Shown: positions 36,518 through 45,421, counted from the first letter of the stretch. The stretch: DNA of 64,000 nucleotides from Brucella pituitosa (GCF_003049685.1 NZ_PYSY02000008.1:1-64000); one strand, 5' to 3'. Notes: generated from the sequence alone by a model not told the origin. Made by a program: numbers and translations.

Positions 36518-38434
36518 TCAGCTCTTTTTCGGTTCCACGAGCATACGACCCTTCATTTCCATATGCATGGCATGGCAGAACCAGGAACAGTAATACCACC
36601 ACACACCCGCCTTATTGGCAGTGAAGGTAACGGATGCGGTCGCTTGCGGACCAACCTCCATATTGACGCCGTAATTGATGATCGCAAAGCCATGCGTCAG
36701 GTCTTCGATTTCATCAATATTTGTCACATAGACGGTCACTTCATCGCCTTGCTTGACCGTGAAATCAGTCAGACCAAAGGCTGGGGCGGCCGACGTCATG
36801 TAAACGCGAACCTTGTTTCCATCGCGAATGACTTCGGAATCCACCATCAGGTCGATGCCATCCGCTTCAGCCTGTTTCACCGCATCGGCAAACATCGGAT
36901 CTTCGCGGCTCCAGAAGTTGACCGGGTTGATCTTGGAACGGTGAACGATTGTCGCGTCATGCGGTTCAGCAAAGCTTGGACCATCATGAACAATCTCCAT
37001 CTTATCACCTGAAATATCGATCAGCTGATCGTTTTCAGGCTTGAGCGGGCCGACGTTGAGATAGCGATCCTTTGAGAACTTATTGAGCGAAATCAGCCAT
37101 TGGCCATCAGCATCCTTCGTTTGTCCCATCGATGTATGATTATGTCCGGGCTGGTATTGCACATCCAGTTTCTGACGGATTGGATCGACCTTTTCACCAG
37201 CAAAGGCACGCTTTGCATCTTCGATGTTCCACTTGCAAATCTGACTGTCGATGAAGAGCGTTGTGTAAGCATTACCCTTGCCATCATAAGCCGTATGCAA
37301 CGGTCCAAGTCCGAGTTCCGGTTCTGCAACAACGGCATCGCGTGGCTGGATCTTGTCAGCAAAAAGGTCATCGAACTTTCTGACGTCAAAAACGGTCACA
37401 GTTGGCGACAGCTTGCCATTGGCAACAATATGAATGCCATCAGGAGCGGTATTGATGCCATGAGGGCTATTCGGAACAGGAATATAACGTGTGAAAGTCG
37501 AACCGTGACGACCATCGACGACTGGCACGCCATTCATTTCCTTGAATTCGCCTTTTGCGACAGCTTCTTCAATGCGCTTCAAGTCAAAGACAACAAGCCA
37601 ATCCTGCTCGCTGCTCATCATCTCGGCAAGCGTTACGCCCTCTTCTGAGTTATAGCAGGTCGCGAAAGCATATTTGCCCTGATAATCGCAATCGACATTG
37701 TCAAGATTGCCGTCAACCATCACCTGCCACGCAACCTTCATCGTATCACCATCAACGGCGGTGAAAATCGCATGATATTGTTTGGTATCTGTGAGATTGG
37801 TCCCGTTGTTTGGAATGGGCACACGGTCTTCACCGTTACAGAACACATAACCTGTGCGCGGGTATTTTTGCACACGCAAGCCATGAACCGTATGCTGGTT
37901 TGGCAACTGGATAATCTTATCGCATTTCATCACATCCAGACGAATGCGACAGACGCGCGTGTTGGCTTTGTCATTGGCATAGAGATAGCGGCCATCATAT
38001 GTGCCATCGGTGAATGACAGATGGGGGTGATGCAAATCACCATTCTGGAACACGCCGCCGCGGTCTTTCATGAATTCGCGGTCTTCCGGCAACATACCGT
38101 CACGGATGATCTTCAAGCTTTCATTGGTCTGTCCCCAGCCCGTCGCACTGTCGCGATTAAAGACCGGGATACGCATCAGTTCGCGCATCGAAGGCAATCC
38201 GACAATGCGTACTTCGCCCGTCTGGCCGCTGGAGAAGAAGACGTAATATTCGTCAAGCTCACCGGGCTTGACCTCAACGCGGGCTGCGTGTCCGCTGCCA
38301 GCTGCAAGTGCTGGTGTGCTTGTTCCGGCAAGAAGAGCACCACCGATGCCACTCGCGCCTGCGGCTGCTACGAATGCTGATGTACCCAGCAATTGCCGCC
38401 TGTTGAAACGGGATTTTGAGATTTCTTCAGTCAT
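36518..38434 (-). CDS. nosZ: NosZ nitrous oxide reductase (clade I)
   Basis: 638 residues with a Tat signal (NRRQLLGTSAFV), marking it as clade I. The seven-bladed propeller bears CuZ histidines (DLHHPHLSFTDG, HTVHGL, PNSPHGI, GPLHTAYDGKG, PGHNHTS, EPHDATI). The C-terminal cupredoxin carries the CuA site WYYCSWFCHAMHMEMKGRM. It reduces N2O to N2 in the periplasm. All key ligands are visible, so it looks functional. RBS AAGGAGAG precedes the ATG. Confidence 0.97.
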   Translation of the reverse strand: MTEEISKSRFNRRQLLGTSAFVAAAGASGIGGALLAGTSTPALAAGSGHAARVEVKPGELDEYYVFFSSGQTGEVRIVGLPSMRELMRIPVFNRDSATGWGQTNESLKIIRDGMLPEDREFMKDRGGVFQNGDLHHPHLSFTDGTYDGRYLYANDKANTRVCRIRLDVMKCDKIIQLPNQHTVHGLRVQKYPRTGYVFCNGEDRVPIPNNGTNLTDTKQYHAIFTAVDGDTMKVAWQVMVDGNLDNVDCDYQGKYAFATCYNSEEGVTLAEMMSSEQDWLVVFDLKRIEEAVAKGEFKEMNGVPVVDGRHGSTFTRYIPVPNSPHGINTAPDGIHIVANGKLSPTVTVFDVRKFDDLFADKIQPRDAVVAEPELGLGPLHTAYDGKGNAYTTLFIDSQICKWNIEDAKRAFAGEKVDPIRQKLDVQYQPGHNHTSMGQTKDADGQWLISLNKFSKDRYLNVGPLKPENDQLIDISGDKMEIVHDGPSFAEPHDATIVHRSKINPVNFWSREDPMFADAVKQAEADGIDLMVDSEVIRDGNKVRVYMTSAAPAFGLTDFTVKQGDEVTVYVTNIDEIEDLTHGFAIINYGVNMEVGPQATASVTFTANKAGVWWYYCSWFCHAMHMEMKGRMLVEPKKS

Positions 38435-38452
38435 ATTTCTCTCCTTAAGAAA

Positions 38453-40786
38453 TTACGTTGGCGAACCGGAGCCCATTTGGGCATCCAACGGTTGACCTTT
38501 GATGGAAATCACGGGCTTGGCAGGACCGCCGCCGCGTTCAGAAGCTGCAGACAGCGGTGCATTGCGTGCTGCAAATTTTTCCCGTTTCACGCGCACCTGA
38601 ATCATATGTGGGCAGCGTTGATCGTCGTGATAAAGCTCCTGACAATGCATGCAGTAGATGCACTCATTCACATTGATTTTGCCTTCGGGATGAATGGCTT
38701 CGACCGGGCATTCCTTGGCACAGCGCTGGCAGGGTGAGCCGCATTCGGGCCAGCGTTTGAGCCATTCAAACATGCGGATGCGTCCGGGGATCGCAAGGGC
38801 AGCTCCAAGTGGACACATGTAGCGGCAGTAGAAACGCTCAATGAAAAGACCAGCTGAAAGCAGCGTTAGTGCATAGATCACAAATGGCCATTCGCGCGAG
38901 AATTTGAGAATAATAGAGGTTTTGAACGGCTCTACTTCAGCAAAGACTTCTGCAAGTGCCACCGAGTAAAGTGACAGTCCGAACAGCCCCAGAAATATGA
39001 TGTACTTCACGGGCCACAGGCGCTCATGCAATCCCCATGGCAGTTTAACCTGAGGCACTTTCAGCCATTGCGCAAGGTTATTGCTCAGCTCCTGCAAGGC
39101 ACCGAACGGGCAGAGCCAGCCACAAAACGGCCCGCGACCCCAGAATAGAAGTCCAGCAGCAACCGAAGCCCACAGAATAAAGATCAGTGGTGAGGTGAGG
39201 AAAAATTCCCAGTTAAAGCCGGTAATCAGCGAATTGGTAAAGGTCAGAACATTGACCACCGACAATTGCGCATTATTGTACAATCCGAGCCAGAGCAGAA
39301 TAAAAAGCAGATAGCTGCGTCTGACCCAGACAAAAATGTGAGGAAGCGCGACAAGACTATTTTGGAAAAAGAAGATTGCGACGAGTATGAAGATTGCGAG
39401 CCCCGCAATCACCACATTGACCCGGTTCATCTCCCACATTTTTACCCAAAGCGGGCTATTGTTGCCAAAAATATCAGATGCCGTTGCCTCTCCCACCGGC
39501 TGCGGTTGGCGCGGTGCCTCAGAAGCGGATGCGGGAGCCGGCTTTGCGAGCAGATAGCGTTCTGGCAGGCTATAGCCCAAATCATAGCTGAGATTAGCCT
39601 TGTCACGCGCACCAAATCCGCGCTGAACGAGAAGCTGCAAATCCCATGGCTTTGTCACATCGAAGGCGAAACCCGCTGGCACACGAAAGAGCGCAATTTC
39701 GCGCAATTGCGGCGCGCCATCGGCTTCAATGTCACCAAGGCGCGTATGATTTTTGTCGCGGAAGCGAACGCCTTGTCCGTCCTGCAAAAGTTCTATGCGA
39801 TCGAAAATTCCGCCGCGTACGTAGCCTGACCCCTTGAATGAATAGGCGCCGTCACCGGCAACCAGAATGGCCTGTTCACCGGGTTTAAGCTGTTTTTCCA
39901 GCCGTTCATAACCGTCTTTTCCGAGCAGGCTAATCCCGATGCCGGGCACGGAAACAGGAGCGGCATAAAGTTCGATAAAGTTATCGTCAGGGTTGGAAGA
40001 CTCTGCGTTGTTTGCAGCCTGTTCTTGATTAGCGTCGCGAAAGGCTTGGCTGACCTCGCCGACATTAAGTTTAAGGCTGCGAACCGATCCATCACCGATG
40101 AGCGTTTGCCAATCCTGCGGTGCGCGCAGTTCCATGTTAACTTCTCGCGGCGCATCAACGCTCTCGGCAAACACGGGCGTATTTCCCAATCGCCCGCTGC
40201 GAATAAGACCTACTGCCGAGCGCACAATACTGTCACCCATCACAAGAACCGTGACGGTTGCACCACTGACGATCTCGACCTGTGGCGGTTTCGCCTTGCC
40301 TGCTGAAACCGCAGCCAGATCGCTGTTCACAAGGGAATTAAGTGCCGCGACAACTTTGGCTTCAGGAATACCAATCAGGACGATAGGCTCTTTGTGGTCC
40401 ACCAGTTTGATACCGCGAATGACACCTTTGGTATCTATTCCAACGAGGATGCGGATCGGCTTACCGGAATAACCGATCGAACTGGTGAAATCGGAATTGA
40501 GATAAACGTAGCCGAGCAGCTCGCCACCCTTCGTCACAGGGGCAATCGGTGGTTCACCAGCAGGTTTGCCAACACTGTTTGCTCCGGGAAACACCTGCGT
40601 GACTTCCAACGCCGGAAGATACTTTTGCAAGTCGGCGGAATATGAAGGAGATGCAAGAATACTTAGCGTAATCAGCGCAATTAAGACTGAACAAAGGTGA
40701 TTAGAAAACACCTTGTGGGCCAAATGGCAAAAGCAACGGGGTTGCCGGATCACATAATCGAAAGCTGTAGCGTCCGTAGTCAACAT
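38453..40786 (-). CDS. nosR: NosR membrane flavo-iron-sulfur protein
   Basis: 777 residues. An N-terminal signal or anchor precedes a periplasmic FMN-binding domain (VEIVSGATVTVLVMGDSIVR, with the Thr flavinylation site SGAT-x-T). Five to six membrane helices follow, with Cys motifs CGWLCPFGALQE and CRYMCPLGA, then two 4Fe-4S clusters (CGSPCQRCAKECPVEAI; CIYCMHCQELYHDDQRCP). It donates electrons to NosZ and is needed for nos expression. It is first in the cluster. No convincing FNR or NnrR box was found in the 278 bp upstream (40787-41064). Confidence 0.95.
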   Translation of the reverse strand: MLTTDATAFDYVIRQPRCFCHLAHKVFSNHLCSVLIALITLSILASPSYSADLQKYLPALEVTQVFPGANSVGKPAGEPPIAPVTKGGELLGYVYLNSDFTSSIGYSGKPIRILVGIDTKGVIRGIKLVDHKEPIVLIGIPEAKVVAALNSLVNSDLAAVSAGKAKPPQVEIVSGATVTVLVMGDSIVRSAVGLIRSGRLGNTPVFAESVDAPREVNMELRAPQDWQTLIGDGSVRSLKLNVGEVSQAFRDANQEQAANNAESSNPDDNFIELYAAPVSVPGIGISLLGKDGYERLEKQLKPGEQAILVAGDGAYSFKGSGYVRGGIFDRIELLQDGQGVRFRDKNHTRLGDIEADGAPQLREIALFRVPAGFAFDVTKPWDLQLLVQRGFGARDKANLSYDLGYSLPERYLLAKPAPASASEAPRQPQPVGEATASDIFGNNSPLWVKMWEMNRVNVVIAGLAIFILVAIFFFQNSLVALPHIFVWVRRSYLLFILLWLGLYNNAQLSVVNVLTFTNSLITGFNWEFFLTSPLIFILWASVAAGLLFWGRGPFCGWLCPFGALQELSNNLAQWLKVPQVKLPWGLHERLWPVKYIIFLGLFGLSLYSVALAEVFAEVEPFKTSIILKFSREWPFVIYALTLLSAGLFIERFYCRYMCPLGAALAIPGRIRMFEWLKRWPECGSPCQRCAKECPVEAIHPEGKINVNECIYCMHCQELYHDDQRCPHMIQVRVKREKFAARNAPLSAASERGGGPAKPVISIKGQPLDAQMGSGSPT

Positions 40787-41064
40787 ATTCGTTTCAACCT
40801 AGCTGGCTGCCCTTATGGGTAAGGCACCCGTTTACGTCGATGAATAGCGATCCGTGCGTCTTCTTCTTTGTTTCAGAACAACTAGAAAAAATCTTGGTTA
40901 GATTGCAACGTTATATTGAACGAAAAACGGCTTAAATTTGGACGCGTTTACGCTGAAAATGCTTCGAAATTCTTGTTGATGGATCATGTTTTCTAGTCTG
41001 CAAAAAAGCCTCTTATTTATGATCCTATGGATGAGTTTGATGCTAGCGGAGGTAAAAGCTCCAC

Positions 41065-41661
41065 CTAATCAGAAATGGCGAATCCGCTCGCGAAATTATC
41101 TGGGTTCCAGCTTTGCGCTAAAGAAGTGACTGCGCCGACCAGATCAATTGCGCGCGCTGCAATCTGATCGGCAATTTCCTCCACACTCTGATGATGCAGA
41201 TAAAAAGCCGGAACGGGGGGCATCACGATTGCGCCCATTTCTGTAACCGTACACATGTTGCGCAAGTGGACGAGATGTAGTGGTGCTTCGCGTGTCAACA
41301 AAACCAATCTGCGCCTTTCTTTCAAATGCACATCCGCAGCACGCGTCAGCAGACTGTCGCTGAAACCATGTGCAATGGATGCAAGTGTACGCATTGAGCA
41401 CGGCGCTACAATCATGCCGGTAGTCGGCACTGAGCCACTGGCAATTGTCGCACCTACATCTTCAACGGAATAGGTTTTGTCTGCCAGCCGATGCAACATC
41501 GAATAGCCATTGGGGCCCAGTTCATAGCGCAAAGTGCGCTCAGCAGCTTCCGAGACAACAAGATGCGCTTCTACATCTTCTAGCTTTGCCAGCTTTTCTA
41601 GGATTTTGAGAGGAATGATAGAACCTGATGCGCCGGAAACACCGATAACAATCCGCTTCAT
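41065..41661 (-). CDS. UbiX-type flavin prenyltransferase (second copy)
   Basis: 198 residues. GVSGASGSIIPLKILEKL, VAPCSMRTLASIAHG, KERRRLVLLTREAPLHLVH and MGAIVMPPVPAFYLHHQS are the UbiX signatures. It is a paralogue of the copy at 10020-10598. Its ATG overlaps the stop of a UbiD 3' fragment (4 nt), so a ubiD-ubiX operon once stood here. The enzyme may still work, but its partner decarboxylase gene is destroyed. Confidence 0.88.
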   Translation of the reverse strand: MKRIVIGVSGASGSIIPLKILEKLAKLEDVEAHLVVSEAAERTLRYELGPNGYSMLHRLADKTYSVEDVGATIASGSVPTTGMIVAPCSMRTLASIAHGFSDSLLTRAADVHLKERRRLVLLTREAPLHLVHLRNMCTVTEMGAIVMPPVPAFYLHHQSVEEIADQIAARAIDLVGAVTSLAQSWNPDNFASGFAISD

Positions 41662-41912
41662 TGGCGTGGCAGTCCGCTAAGACCAAGTTCATCCCAGATC
41701 GCGTCGACGCGCGCAATTGTGCTGTCGTTCATAGTCAGCACATCGCCCCATTCCCGATCCGTTTCCGGCCCGATCTTATTAGAGGCATCAAGTCCCAGCT
41801 TGCCGCCAAGGCCAGAGCGCGGCGATGCAAAATCGAGATAATCGACAGGTGTACTCTCAAGCATGACGAGATCACGGCTTGCGTCAAAGCGTGTCGATAA
41901 AGCCCACAGCAC
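41658..41912 (-). pseudogene. UbiD decarboxylase, C-terminal stub cut by IS3
   Basis: Eighty-four codons from the IS boundary at 41912: TRFDASRDLVMLESTPVDYL, DFASPRSGLGGKLGLDASNK and ETDREWG, the C-terminus of canonical UbiD (about 500 residues). The first 80 percent is missing, and no matching piece lies beyond the IS at 43427 or at copy 1, so an IS-linked deletion removed it. In the resident sequence it is closer to ubiquinone-type UbiD than the 10.6-11.9 kb gene. Confidence 0.82.
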
Positions 41913-42001
41913 TGTCCGACATCAACGCCCATGAGACCAAATTGTATTAATTGAGAAGAGAGGGTTTTCGGCTCATCATAGCTTTATCAAAGGACGCAAA
42001 G

Positions 42002-42400
42002 ATGAGACAGAAACCCGTTCCCCAAACGTCTTCTGCGGAGAAGACGATCAAAGATATCCGTCGTGCCACGCGTAAACATTATTCGGCCGAGGATAAAATC
42101 CGTATTGTTCTGGAAGGTCTGCGCGGGGAAGACAGCATTGCTGCGATCTGCCGCCGCGAAGGGATTGCAGAGAGCCTGTATTATAGCTGGTCGAAGGAAT
42201 TCCTTGAAGCTGGCAAGAAGCGCCTTGCAGGCGACACCGCCCGTTCTGCCACCAGCGACGAAGTAAAAGCGCTGCGTCGTGAAAGCCGTGACCTGAAGGA
42301 GGCATTAGCCGACGTCACCCTGGAAAACCGCCTGCTCAAAAAAAGCATGATCGGGGATGGGGCGACGACGAATGAGATATCCCGCCACCGAAAAGCTTGA
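42002..42400 (+). CDS. IS3 orfA (copy 2)
   Basis: ATG at 42002. It has the same HTH (KIRIVLEGLRGEDSIAAICR, EGIAESLYYSWSKEF) as copy 1. An A7 run (42336-42345 region) replaces the A5 of copy 1, so it ends LLKKSMIGDGATTNEISRHR instead of the short ending of copy 1. It overlaps orfB in the +1 rather than the usual -1 relation, so one of the two homopolymer lengths may be wrong. Confidence 0.82.
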   Translation: MRQKPVPQTSSAEKTIKDIRRATRKHYSAEDKIRIVLEGLRGEDSIAAICRREGIAESLYYSWSKEFLEAGKKRLAGDTARSATSDEVKALRRESRDLKEALADVTLENRLLKKSMIGDGATTNEISRHRKA

Positions 42401-43352
42401 GATCATCCGGCTTGTGGAGCAGTCGCATTTGTCAGCCAGGCAAACTCTCGACAAGCTGGGCATTCCAAGGCCGACCTTCTATCGATGGTATAGTCGGTTC
42501 CTTGCCCACGGTGTCGAAGGACTGGAAGAGCGGACGTCCGCAGCTTCGCGGGTGTGGAATCGTATCCCTGACGATATCCGGGATCGCATCATCGCACTGG
42601 CGCTCGATCATGCCGACCTGTCACCGCGTGAACTGGCGGTGAAGTTCACTGATACGGAAAGTTATTTTGTATCAGAGGCTTCGGTCTATCGCTTACTCAA
42701 GGCTCACGACCTGATCACGTCGCCAGCCTATATTGTCATCAAGGCCAATGACGAGTTCAAGGACAAGACCACGAGGCCGAACGAGATGTGGCAAACCGAC
42801 TTCACCTACCTGAAGGTCATCGGCTGGGGATGGTTTTACCTATCGACCATCCTCGACGATTATTCCCGTTACATCATCGCCTGGAAGCTGTGCACCAGCA
42901 TGAAGGTGGATGACGTCACCGATACACTCGATCTTGCATTGGCCGCCTCAGGCTGTGACAAGGTCAAGGTTGAGCACCGGCCGCGTCTGCTGTCGGACAA
43001 CGGTTCGTGTTACGTCGCCTCCGATCTCGGCGAATGGCTGGAGAAATACAAGATCGACCAGGTTCACGGCGCTCCCGGCCACCCGCAGACGCAAGGGAAA
43101 ATCGAACGCTGGCACCAGACGCTGAAGAACCGCATCCTGCTTGAAAACTACTTCTTCAAGGAGGACCTCGAAGCCCAGATTGCAGCCTTCGTCGAGCATT
43201 ACAATCATCGCCGTTACCATGAGAGCCTCGACAATCTCACTCCCGCCGACGTCTACTTCGGACGCGCACAGACCATCCTGCTCGAACGCGAAAGGATCAA
43301 ACGAGACACCATCAGAAAACGCCGCTTGAACCACCAGGCCAAAGCCGCTTAA
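42372..43352 (+). CDS. IS3 transposase orfB (copy 2), intact
   Basis: ATG at 42372 (MRYPATEKLEIIRLVEQS); an upstream in-frame start at 42357 is possible. 326 residues. The HTH_21-like region leads to the integrase core: WQTDFTYLKV (Asp), RLLSDNGSCYVASD (Asp), HPQTQGKIERWHQTLKNRIL (Glu). All DDE residues are in one frame, so copy 2 is the probable source of transposase for both copies. Confidence 0.9.
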   Translation: MRYPATEKLEIIRLVEQSHLSARQTLDKLGIPRPTFYRWYSRFLAHGVEGLEERTSAASRVWNRIPDDIRDRIIALALDHADLSPRELAVKFTDTESYFVSEASVYRLLKAHDLITSPAYIVIKANDEFKDKTTRPNEMWQTDFTYLKVIGWGWFYLSTILDDYSRYIIAWKLCTSMKVDDVTDTLDLALAASGCDKVKVEHRPRLLSDNGSCYVASDLGEWLEKYKIDQVHGAPGHPQTQGKIERWHQTLKNRILLENYFFKEDLEAQIAAFVEHYNHRRYHESLDNLTPADVYFGRAQTILLERERIKRDTIRKRRLNHQAKAA

Positions 43353-43509
43353 ATCAAACCCCAAACCGAGCCGGAAACTCCAATCTTCAAAAACACAAAT
43401 AGTCTCAAATCATTCGACGACGGACAAGAACCGAGGTTCTTTCCTTCGCAATACAAATTGCCTATTGAACTAAATTTAGATGTTGGCATGATTGCACCCC
43501 GATACGGGT

Positions 43510-43542
43510 TGTGTCTCCTCACCAAGCAAAGTGGGAGACACA
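43510..43542 (-). terminator. Inverted repeat after the small basic gene
   Basis: TGTGTCTCC (43510-43518) pairs with GGGAGACACA (43533-43542) across a 14-nt loop, 8 nt past the stop of the minus-strand gene at 43550. A plausible transcript end without a clear U run. Confidence 0.4.
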
Positions 43543-43549
43543 GCTATAA

Positions 43550-43693
43550 CTAATGCCGTTTGGTTTTGGTCAAGTCATTGGCAGGAGTAGGAAAGCGACC
43601 TGCAACAACATCTGTTGACGCAGTTTTCTCCTTGACCTTATCTTTCTTTGGCTTTCTTATTTCTCGGTTACTTCTTTTCTGACCACGGGGCAT
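43550..43693 (-). CDS. Small basic protein, conserved-looking
   Basis: ATG at 43693 with AGGAAG upstream; 47 residues, starting MPRGQKRSNREIRKPKKDKV. Very Lys/Arg-rich in the first half. Proteins of this kind (short, basic, starting MPRGQ/MARGQ...NRE-KKPKK) are common hypothetical proteins in Rhizobiales, from memory. No function known. No membrane segment. Confidence 0.6.
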   Translation of the reverse strand: MPRGQKRSNREIRKPKKDKVKEKTASTDVVAGRFPTPANDLTKTKRH

Positions 43694-43822
43694 TTTGAAA
43701 ACTTCCTGTTTTTGAGGAATTAACTAATTCTTTTACCGGACCAATCCAGTGATGGTTCAAATCACCGCTGGAGATACTTCCACATTCTTACGGGCATGTT
43801 GCCGAGAAACCTGCGGCATCCC

Positions 43823-43996
43823 TCACGATGGTGAGCGTCCAGATTGAAATTCCTGAATGAGTAGCCTTGCTGCGAATATGTGAGCGGCACGGTTTTCTGC
43901 CGTATCGTAAAGCCGATAGCCGGCGCGTCGCAGTATTTCACGCATCATTCGAAAGTCGGTAGGTCCAAAGTAGGGCTTGATAATTTTGGAAGACAT
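43823..43996 (-). CDS. Small hypothetical protein 1 (shared leader)
   Basis: ATG at 43996 follows AAGGAGGACGAAATG, a very strong RBS; 57 residues, MSSKIIKPYFGPTDFRMMRE, then REILRRAGYRLYD and AAHIFAARLLIQEFQSG. Predominantly helical, no membrane segment. The 21-nt leader and first codons are identical to those of the gene at 44449-44667. Function unknown. Confidence 0.6.
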   Translation of the reverse strand: MSSKIIKPYFGPTDFRMMREILRRAGYRLYDTAENRAAHIFAARLLIQEFQSGRSPS

Positions 43997-44149
43997 TTCG
44001 TCCTCCTTGTATTGGGGCTGGAGTATGCACTCGCAACCGACAGCGCCCGTTTCAAAAGCTGTCGAGACATGCACCATGCGCTTTAAATTTGAGCAAAGCA
44101 ACTGAGGCTGAATTGCGACGGCAGACCGGCACAATCATTGCATAAAAAG

Positions 44150-44413
44150 CTACTTCATGTCCTCCACGGTGATGCGATAGGAAGTTTGCCGAGCCTTTGA
44201 ATAGACCTCGCGAGCAGCATCGTAGATCAGTTTCCGTGAGGCGTCGAAGGCAGCAAGAAGCGATGATTCCGTCGCTGCAATGGCGCCATTCTTCTCCAGG
44301 GCGGGCTTATCGAATAGAAATGGGACGGAGGTCATTCCATCGTAGCCGACAAATCGCACGCCCACCTCAAGATCATCGAAACTTCTGCTGGGGTTTGGAA
44401 ATGAAAGGGCCAT
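44150..44413 (-). CDS. DUF1488-like small protein
   Basis: 87 residues starting MALSFPNPSRSFDDLEVGVR, then FVGYDGMTSVPFLFDKPAL and LLAAFDASRKLIYDAAREVY. The 'LSFPNPSRS' opening and 'FD-R--I---A--VY' end are typical of DUF1488. No known function. It sits between two small genes with matching leaders. Confidence 0.65.
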   Translation of the reverse strand: MALSFPNPSRSFDDLEVGVRFVGYDGMTSVPFLFDKPALEKNGAIAATESSLLAAFDASRKLIYDAAREVYSKARQTSYRITVEDMK

Positions 44414-44448
44414 TACTTTTCGCTTTTTACTGCGCCGCCTTCGTCATC

Positions 44449-44667
44449 TCAACGATCGGCGGCCTTTGCCATTCTTCGATGTTTCTTGATAAACTGTGTC
44501 AGGGCGATCTGTAGCCGACCTTCGTCACGTGTTCCCTCCTGAAATCGACGTGTCAGATAACGTGCAGCATCAGTGCGCAAATCTTGTGTGTCGCCGGGTT
44601 TGCGAGCCTCCCTTAGAAGTCGCGAAATCATAGTGATGTTTCTGGAATTCAACGCGATGGAAGACAT
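44449..44667 (-). CDS. Small hypothetical protein 2 (shared leader)
   Basis: ATG at 44667 with the same AAGGAGGACGAAATG leader as the gene at 43823-43996; 72 residues, MSSIALNSRNITMISRLLRE, with DLRTDAARYLTRRFQEGTRD. Helical and basic. The protein sequences differ although the leaders agree. Function unknown. The 397 bp to arsR (44668-45064) contain no other gene that I can support. Confidence 0.6.
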   Translation of the reverse strand: MSSIALNSRNITMISRLLREARKPGDTQDLRTDAARYLTRRFQEGTRDEGRLQIALTQFIKKHRRMAKAADR

Positions 44668-45030
44668 TTCGTCCTCCTTAGTTGCGGGTCAGGCATTTGA
44701 AGCCCAAATGACAGCACCCGTTTCAATTACTGTCATTATAATCATCATGCGCTTTATGTAAGGAGAAAGCAAATAAGGCTCCAATTCCATTGCTGTAAAC
44801 TCAGACTGGCTGCTTCGCTAAAAATGCTTCCTTGGTCATATAATCTGCGGTTCTCAACAGCGGTCCGCGGCTATCCATATCAACAATGCTGCCAATGTAT
44901 GAATGCTGCTGTACCAACTATCAATTGTGAATTCCCCAGGTCTTGCGCAATACGCCTCCGGGCGACTTGGGAGCTAGACAGCCGGACAATTTTACGAACT
45001 GGCGACAATGTGTCGAAACAGCTTTGCCTA

Positions 45031-45058
45031 TTGACAGGCTCTTCATATCGATTATTCT
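45031..45058 (+). promoter_or_regulatory. Putative arsR promoter
   Basis: TTGACA (45031-45036), 16 nt spacer, TATTCT (45053-45058). A start point 6-8 nt downstream would fall at or next to the arsR ATG (45065), so the mRNA may be leaderless. CATATC and GATGTATG around the -10 form an imperfect dyad that could be the ArsR operator. Confidence 0.5.
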
Positions 45059-45064
45059 AGATGT

Positions 45065-45418
45065 ATGGAAAATGAAGAAGCAATTACGGCACTGGCTGCC
45101 CTCGCCCAATCGACAAGGCTCGACACCTTTCGGCTGTTGGTGAAACACGAACCGGACGGTATTCCTGCCGGTGAACTGGCGCGTATGCTGGATGTGCCAC
45201 AGAATACGATGTCTGCGCATCTGGCGACATTGTCTCGTGCCGGACTTGTGAAGGGCGAACGTCAGAGCCGCTCGATCATCTATCGCGCTGATCTCGACCG
45301 ATTTCGAGAACTGACCCTATTCATGATCAAGGACTGCTGTGGCGGCAGTGCTGAGCTCTGCGCACCTCTAATAAAAAGCCTGACACCCTGTTGCGAACCG
45401 AAAACGGTCGCCCAGTAA
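45065..45418 (+). CDS. arsR: ArsR-family arsenite-responsive repressor
   Basis: 117 residues. The winged helix is ITALAALAQSTRLDTFRLLV, IPAGELARMLDVPQNTMSAH, LATLSRAGLVKGERQSRSII. The C-terminal part has a Cys pair (KDCCGGSAELC) and CC near residue 110, fitting the C-terminal As(III) site of the alphaproteobacterial ArsR type. It would repress the operon until arsenite binds. A hairpin follows before arsC. Confidence 0.92.
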   Translation: MENEEAITALAALAQSTRLDTFRLLVKHEPDGIPAGELARMLDVPQNTMSAHLATLSRAGLVKGERQSRSIIYRADLDRFRELTLFMIKDCCGGSAELCAPLIKSLTPCCEPKTVAQ

Positions 45419-45421
45419 CAA

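Larger units (their letters stand above)
41913..43426 (+). mobile_element. IS3-family element, copy 2
   Basis: 1514 bp; ends TGTCCGACATCAACGCC and (other strand) TGTCCGTCGTCGAATG. Near-identical to copy 1 but in opposite orientation, and lacking the 4-bp deletion in orfB. No target duplication (CAC left, AGA right). It truncates ubiD on its left. The two copies in inverted orientation frame the 20.5-41.9 kb segment. Confidence 0.9.

Noticed and set aside
40787..41064. FNR-like TTGATGGATCA near 40976
   Set aside because: The half-sites are 2 nt apart instead of 4, so it is not a proper FNR box.
18971..43426. Simple inversion between the two IS3 copies as sole explanation of missing target duplications
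   Set aside because: Swapping the flanks does not restore 3-4 bp duplications at either copy.
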